A stretch of 24,769 nt of DNA, taken from assembly GCA_016987375.1 (NCBI GenBank), contig PJRA01000503.1:118507-143275 (forward strand), read 5' to 3'. The notes under the pieces are model-generated. The model saw nothing but the letters and a program-made list of their open reading frames with translations, was not told the origin of the DNA and made no database searches. Shown one piece after another: positions 19,901-24,769 of this stretch; within the stretch, counting starts at the first letter, position 1, and every line of letters begins with the position of its first letter. The DNA comes from Brachionus koreanus. Lineage: Eukaryota; Rotifera; Eurotatoria; Ploima; Brachionidae. The position numbers and the translations under genes were made by a program.

Positions 19901-21406
19901 GAAGAGGACAGAGAAGAAGAGTACAAAGAAGACATGGAACTAAGTGTCGAACCGGATGTGATAATCCCAAGCACCGGTAGACTCATTCTAGACCAGAATT
20001 TGACTGAGAGTACGCCCGAGCCAGAACCAATCGAACAGACTGTTCAAGTTGAGCATGTTGTCAAAACGAATAGGAAAAAGAAAAAAAAATCCTCAAATCA
20101 AGTTAAAAAATGTTCGAAATTGGCCGATTTGGATGACTTTGAAGTATGCAAACAACCGTCTAAATTGAACGATTTGGATCAGTTTGATTTCAATGATGCA
20201 ACGACAAAAAATTACAAACAAAGAGTTCTAATACCAGCAAGTAGACTAGAACGGATCACAGCTGTGTGCACCAAATCGTTGACCAGTATTCAAGTAATTG
20301 AAAATTTGACAAAGTGTGTTTTAAAAATAGAAGAAGCCAAGCTCAAATCATCGAGTATTGGCGAAAAATATGTTCTAATAACAGGCAATTGTTTGGATCA
20401 AACAAAGTATGCCTATGAGCTCATTGAGACATTGATCAATGATCCTTTGGCCAACTTGGCCAATTTGTTGCCCAACAGTGAACCAGAGCCGCCAATTGTT
20501 CAGCAGCAAAGTGCATCAAAACCAAAACAAAAAGCTGCTCACAAGCCAAAAACAGCACCGGCTGTTCAACAGCATGTGAATGCAAAGCCTAGAAATTTTG
20601 CTGAAGCTGTGGCCAAGCCGGTAAATTGGAATCGACGTCATTCGGTATCGCCGTCCAAGCCGGAAAAAAAAATCGACAAACCGGTACAATTGGTGTCGCC
20701 TATTAAAAAACAAGATAACGACGAAATTAAGCATCCGGGCGCACCACCGTCAGCTCCTTTGCCAGCCAAAATTGAGTTCTCTGTAGCTCAAGAGGACAGT
20801 AATGCCTATGAGCCGTTAATATCGAACAAAGTTATAAACGAAGTACTCTCCGATATACTGTCTCCTAATTTCAATCAAGTAAACAAGCCGTTGAGCAGTC
20901 CGAGTCTGAATCTTAACGAGCCGATGCCTATAAAGCCAACGAAGCCGATCGGCTATGAAAGACATGAAAAACAGTTTAGAAATTCTAATCAAAATTTGGA
21001 CCAGAACAATCTGAATCAAAACGGTTGGATGATAAACAATTCGATGGACTTTTTGTCTAATCTCAATCATCAAATGGTGTTTAGTTCACAAATGAACTTG
21101 TTACCAACAAATTCTCAGCTAACAAACCAGTTTAGCATGTATCACAATTTTCATAAGCCGATCACACCAGCGCATACACCGCCTATATCCATCGGAACAA
21201 TGAATGCAGGAATTATCAATTATACCGGAAGCTATGCCAATTTTCCGGCAAATCAAGCGCCTCTAATTCAACACAGTCAAATGCTTAACACGGCACCGCT
21301 TAGTATGCATAGTGCAGTACAAAGCGCACCCAATCAACAGCAAAGTTTAATAGACAACTTTTTTTTCAGCTCTAAATCGACTGGATTTAATTATAACAAC
21401 TTTTAA
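13979..21406 (+). CDS. mask: MASK / ANKHD1-ANKRD17 family multiple ankyrin repeat KH-domain protein
   Basis: MASK proteins are large scaffolds with two ankyrin arrays and a KH domain, known as cofactors of Yorkie/YAP and in receptor tyrosine kinase signalling. Coding exons 13979-15383 and 16812-21406 join within a glycine codon (LASYKG/HVEVVKYL) and give 1999 residues. An in-frame TGA lies 6 nt before the ATG. Residues 85-97 are acidic; Ala- and Ser-rich tracts follow. Ankyrin block 1 spans about 317-793 and block 2 about 1074-1408; phrases such as CMDGHIEVAKIL and REGHEEMVALLL are near-identical to fly and human MASK. A 280-residue linker holds a CECKCQGNC cluster and a poly-proline run. After block 2 come a basic coiled region, two LDDF-type motifs (about 1572-1593), a KH-like domain (about 1603-1678) with no GXXG loop, PRNFAEAVAK (1728-1737) and KPIGYER (1846-1852). 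The protein is shorter than human (about 2540-2600) or fly (about 4000) homologues, mainly in disordered parts. Confidence 0.95.
16087..16475. repeat. GC-rich inverted repeat in the MASK intron
   Basis: The block at about 16370-16472 is strongly GC-rich inside an extremely AT-rich intron. It contains a perfect 12-bp palindrome (CGCCGGCCGGCG, about 16441-16452) and a GGTCGGACG...CGTCCGACC stem. The word GCCGACCATT near 16099 recurs inverted at about 16425, and a GAAACG outside it recurs inverted near 16470. The TTAA-flanked candidate MITE lies between these arms, so the arms may be an older element. No protein in this block is believable. Confidence 0.45.
16121..16329. mobile_element. Candidate TTAA-flanked MITE in the MASK intron
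   Basis: TTAA occurs at 16117-16120 and 16330-16333. The right end, read on the opposite strand after TTAA, is CACTAGAAGCATC and matches the end of the MITE at 9771-9994 (CACTAGAAAGC). The left end (TAGCACCAAGCAT) pairs with it only in part. Length, 209 bp, is close to that of the other element. An inner palindrome GAGTCAAAATGACTC lies at about 16298-16312. The right end is convincing and the left end is weak. Confidence 0.4.
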
Positions 21407-21409
21407 TTG

Positions 21410-21415
21410 AATAAA
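21410..21415 (+). promoter_or_regulatory. Polyadenylation signal of MASK
   Basis: AATAAA occurs 4 nt after the TAA stop. A further one is near 21574. If the first is used, the 3' untranslated region is very short. Confidence 0.5.
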
Positions 21416-21689
21416 AACAAACATATAGCAGGAAATTTGTTTTCTTTTTTGTTTGATTTTTTTTTTTTTTTGTTTATTTTTTTTCTTTTTTTAGAAACTG
21501 ACCTTTTTTTAAAAAGAGTTTTTTTAGAATTTTTAAAATTTTACGTTTATTATTTAAGCAAAAAATATCGTTGAATAAATATTTTGAAATGATAAATTAG
21601 ACTATAAGAAGATGAAATTTTCACCTTTTTTTTCTTTTTCAAATTTGACTAATAATTTTTAACTTATTTGAATATATTTTTTGAAACAA

Positions 21690-21775
21690 GTAATTTGTAA
21701 CAGCAAATTGAAATATTTTGAGCGTTAAAAATTAATTGTTTTGCGCCAAAATATTAAGTATAAATTTAGGATATT
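21690..21775 (+). repeat. Dispersed repeat, copy 2
   Basis: This is the second copy of the repeat at 302-390, sharing AACAGCAAATT, GCCAAAATATTAA and GGATATT. It lies about 80 bp past the 3' end of the minus-strand reverse transcriptase relic at 21854-22602, where that element's 3' untranslated region would be. Confidence 0.5.
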
Positions 21776-21853
21776 GAGCATTAAACGTTTTATTGAGAAG
21801 AAGAATAATTATTTATTTGAGAAATAAATCTAATTGTTAAAAGAGAAATGGTT

Positions 21854-22602
21854 TTAAAGGCTAGTTAATATAGATGCTGGCTCGCGAGGACATAATATTG
21901 GCACTATTGCGAAATTTTCTGAGAAACTTCTGTAAAAAGCTATTATGGTAGGCAGTCTTGTTTGCTTTTCTCGTTCGCAGGCTTGATCAACGAGGTCGGG
22001 GATTGGGAGAAGTTTGTAAGAGCCTGCAGTTTGCTCGTCGATACCAATTATAAGCCAGAGGCGGGAGTTAAGCGCGTTCATCTCATATTTACTAGCTGCA
22101 GAGGTTGATGTAAGAATTACGGCGCTATACGTTAGGTGACTGATACAATAAGCTCTGTAGGCGTTGACGAGCATTCGCGTTGTCTAGCCATTGATTTTAA
22201 GCTGTTTCAGTAGGAACTTTACAGGACTGATTACTGAAAGTACGCGTTTCCATTGTAGATCGAGGTCGAGCGAGTCTGAGAGCTCTAAGCCGAGATATTC
22301 AAATGACTTGACAATTTCGAGAAATTGGTTGAGCAGATAGATAGTGGGAACACTTAAGTCGGTTGATGTAAATCACTTTGCACTTATTCACGTTCAAGCG
22401 CATTTTGTTATCAACACACCAACGTTTTACGGCGTCTACTATTTCCTGGAGAAACTCATTAACTTTTCCAATGCTATTTGTTCTCTCCTCTAGCAAGGTT
22501 CTTGTTTTGTTTGCTATTTCACTTCTATATGCCATATCAAGAATATTTCTGATATTGACCACTAGTTTACAAGCTATAATAAATTTATTCGTTTCCATAT
22601 TT
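21854..22602 (-). pseudogene. Decayed non-LTR retrotransposon reverse transcriptase, relic 1
   Basis: The minus strand keeps the C-terminal part of a non-LTR reverse transcriptase. The block WCVDNKMRLNVNKCKV is the segment that follows the catalytic region in LINE-type enzymes. It is followed, after a frameshift near 22343, by VKSFEYLGLEL, the usual YLG motif, and, after an in-frame TAG near 22187, by a thumb-like segment with NAYRAYCISHLTYSA. The catalytic YADD box and everything before it are not recognisable. With a frameshift and stops it cannot make an enzyme. Ordinary non-LTR families carry these blocks in this order. Confidence 0.8.
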
Positions 22603-22759
22603 CATCCTTCTGTTAGCGTCTCAAGACAGTTTATTATCGACTTTTATTTAGCTTTACTTTTTTTAAGTGCACGTTCTGACCTTATTTATTCTATAATTAG
22701 TCTGGTTGTCGGATTTCTCATGAGCCTATCAAAAAGTTCACATTGCCTATTTGTCAAGC

Positions 22760-23220
22760 AAACATAAATTCTTTCAAGATCAAGAAAACGGAATATTTCT
22801 ACATGAACTCTTCAAGCCAAACATTGCTTTTAAATTATTTGATTCATTTTTTTGAACTTGGCGAATATCATTGTTGTTTAGCATGGTTACATCAAGACCA
22901 TAAAAAAAGGACAAGCCAGGCATATGTTGAATATAATTGTTAACACTCGGTAGTCAGCCGTAATAATGCTACGGCGCAAATTAAGCATTGTGAGATTCGC
23001 TAAATTTCGTTTTTTTTATAATATGGGGGCTATTCGTTAACTTTCTATTAATTAGGTCACCCAGATAACGCATTTCGTTCACTTGAGTCAATGAATACCT
23101 ATTAAATAAGATCTTAGCTAATTTTTTTTCAGTGCTGCAAACAGCATTAGTACTGTTTTATCCAAATTAAAATTAATCGAGCTCTTTTGACCAAATCTCT
23201 CCGCCAATTTATTTTATGTT
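22760..23220 (-). pseudogene. Decayed non-LTR retrotransposon reverse transcriptase, relic 2
   Basis: A second minus-strand relic, of a different family, lies directly upstream of the first. Blocks in order are INFNLDKTVLMLF (the N-x-x-K-T segment), a frameshift, VNEMRYLGDLINRKL (YLG motif), KKTKFSESHNA, stops, then FYGLDVTMLNNNDIRQVQ and NESNNLKAMFGL, typical of the C-terminal thumb. At least three stops and one frameshift break it. Sequence between blocks differs from relic 1, so these are two insertions rather than one duplicated element. Confidence 0.75.
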
Positions 23221-23960
23221 GAGCCATAAAATTAAAAAAAAAGCAAATATGGCTGAGTTGTTTCTTTTGATTTGAAAAATACTTAGAAACAATTTGAAAA
23301 AAAACGTTAACATCTTATGTCCTTTTGTGCCCTTTTAAGAGTTATTTTAAAGTTGCAAGTTTTAAAGCAAGACAAAGTCATAACTTTGACTTATTGGATA
23401 AAATTATCGTTGTAACTTTAAAGTAAAAACTAATTTATTCAAAGAAATTTTTTATCATATAAAAAAAAATTATATTTTAAATAATTTTTTTAAATTATCA
23501 ATTATTATATAATTTCTTGGCTTTTACTTTCCAAATTTTCACTTTTTTAACTAAAATAATTCATTTTGTCTTTGATTCAATTTTTTAAACTTATGTAATT
23601 AGTGAAAAGTCCATTTTGGTTAAAACTGAACTTACATAATGATCTAAGAGGAAATGTGAAATCTTAGTACAAAAATTACAGGACAAAAGGAAAAAACTAT
23701 ATAATTTTTTTTCCAGTTGTGCAAAAATGGTTCTGTAAAAAGGACAATGCTAAAGTAAAAACTAAAGCCAAAAGAAAAAGCTAAATCTTTATCACCAATT
23801 CTTACTTAGCTTTTTAAAAAAAATTTTAGTCTTGAAAAAAAATTAATAGTGGTAATGAAAAAAAAGTATTTTTTAAAATAATTTATTTTAATTAACTAAA
23901 GGAGAGAATAAAAGGCTAAATTGAAAACAAAAAATTAATCTCTTTTGTTTGATTTTTAGT
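23221..23960. other. AT-rich intergenic region 3' of myosin
   Basis: No gene is seen. An imperfect inverted repeat of about 80 bp lies at 23345-23423 (TTTTAAAGTTGCAA against TTGTAACTTTAAAG), with a smaller AAGTCA/TGACTT hairpin in its loop. An AATAAA on the minus strand at 23882-23887 is the likely polyadenylation signal for myosin. Confidence 0.5.
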
Positions 23961-24769
23961 CTATTTTCTAACAGATTGAGCTCTTTGTGGAACTGAACTT
24001 CCAGCACGTGTTTGTTCTCTCTTTTAGAAAAAAAAAACATTAAATTATTAAGACTAAATTTTGAGAAGCTATTCATACTTGAGGTGAACTATTTCTCGCT
24101 TGTGAAACAGAACTTCGATTTTTGGCTCTTTGTTTGTTTAGCAAATTTTCAGCTTGTCCAGCTCTTTTTTCAGCATCTTCAAAGTCATGCTGAACTTTTC
24201 TAAATTTAGCTAAATTGATGGCTGCTAATTCTTCTGCCTCCTCAATTTGTTTCTTATAAACTTTTAATTTGTTTTGCAATTTGTCAATCAAATCTTGCAA
24301 TCTAGCTTGATTTTTTCTATCTTCTTCAGATTGATTGGCAAGTTCTTTCAATCTTCTGTCGTTCTTTTTAACTTCTTTCAGAGTATCTTGATGACGTTTT
24401 TGTTCAATGTCCAATTCTTCTTCTAATTCATGTATCTTTTTTGTTAAACGATGAAAATAATAAAAAAATAATTAGATAATTTTTACTCTTTGTTCCAATT
24501 TTTGTATAATTCTCTTTCCTCCTTTAAGAGCACTTGATTCGGCTTGGTCAAGTCTAGTTTGTAGATCTCTTACTTGTAATTCTAAAGCTTTTCTTAATTT
24601 TTCAACATTTGATACATGTTCTTGCTCAACACGTAATTCTTCAGCTAAACGAGAAGCGTCACCACTAGCAACTTTAACTCTATCTTCTGAATTTTTCAAT
24701 TCAACAATAGCTTCATCTAAGTCAGATTGCAACGAAGCTAGATCGTTTTCTAATTTTCTTTTCAATGCT
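23961..24769 (-). CDS. Myosin heavy chain (muscle, class II), C-terminal rod and tailpiece; 5' end beyond window
   Basis: Three inferred exons, in coding order: 24487-24769 (cut by the window edge), 24079-24435 and 23961-24020, with introns of 51 and 58 nt. The protein is heptad coiled coil throughout. Its blocks match the end of the class II myosin rod: DLDEAIVELKNSE, RVEQEHVSNVEKLRKALE, GGKRIIQKLEQR, then after the intron HELEEELDIEQKRHQ, QSEEDRKNQARLQDLIDKLQ and FRKVQHDFEDAEKRAGQAE. The C-terminal tailpiece is non-helical and rich in Ser, Arg and Gln. Reading through the second intron would stop after SSPQV; splicing adds 19 residues ending QSVRK. The rod assembles thick filaments. The motor head lies outside the window. 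Confidence 0.92.

Noticed and set aside
22378..22943. Plus-strand open frames opposite the reverse transcriptase relics
   Set aside because: The recognisable protein motifs are on the minus strand. The plus-strand frames are shadows.
24073..24078. Myosin ending at SSPQV
   Set aside because: The GTA of the valine codon is a donor. A phase-0 acceptor at 24021 gives a further 19-residue Ser/Arg/Gln tailpiece typical of invertebrate muscle myosins.
1..24769. CRISPR arrays, bacterial operons or ribosome binding sites
   Set aside because: No regularly spaced direct repeats occur, and introns, Pol III tRNA signals and animal gene families show that the DNA is eukaryotic.

Overview
This is a eukaryotic, almost certainly metazoan, nuclear window. 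It is very AT-rich (long A/T runs between genes), its genes are split by GT-AG introns of mostly about 47-58 nt, and it carries animal-type genes: the Integrator subunit INTS8, the ankyrin/KH protein MASK (ANKHD1/ANKRD17), a muscle-type myosin heavy chain tail and eukaryotic tRNA-Gln genes. Small introns, strong AT bias and decayed non-LTR retrotransposons would suit a small invertebrate such as a monogonont rotifer. That assignment is a guess.

Layout. 1-1007: no gene; one copy of a dispersed repeat at about 302-390. 1008-3261 (minus): INTS8, 5 exons, shorter than the vertebrate protein. 3415-3875: two identical tRNA-Gln(TTG) genes in divergent orientation. 3859-4250: remnant of a non-LTR element whose target-site duplication copied the 3' end of the second tRNA. 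4515-5174 (minus): an intronless secreted protein with a TATA box. 5355-5678 (minus): a small orphan ORF. 6678-11663 (minus): the most unusual locus, 8 exons joining an INTS8-like N-terminal half to an acidic linker and a MASK-like C-terminal half, with all splice phases consistent and no internal stop. Its largest intron holds a MITE with TTAA ends. 11664-13978: gene-free head-to-head spacer. 13979-21406 (plus): the full MASK gene, two coding exons, 1999 aa. Its intron holds a GC-rich inverted repeat and another TTAA-ended element. 21690-23220: two unrelated decayed reverse-transcriptase relics and the second copy of the dispersed repeat. 23961-24769 (minus): C-terminal exons of myosin heavy chain, running off the right edge.

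How the genes relate. INTS8 belongs to the Integrator-PP2A complex that attenuates RNA polymerase II transcription, and MASK is an ankyrin/KH scaffold known as a cofactor of Yorkie/YAP. The chimeric gene lies between its two likely parents and combines half of each. It lacks the WFEF motif by which INTS8 binds PP2A and lacks all MASK ankyrin repeats. In both MASK-type KH domains here the GXXG RNA-binding loop is lost. The proposed new entity is therefore a locally born INTS8-MASK fusion gene with an open reading frame of 1090 codons. All splice sites are read by eye and by comparison between the paralogues; no transcript data were available.
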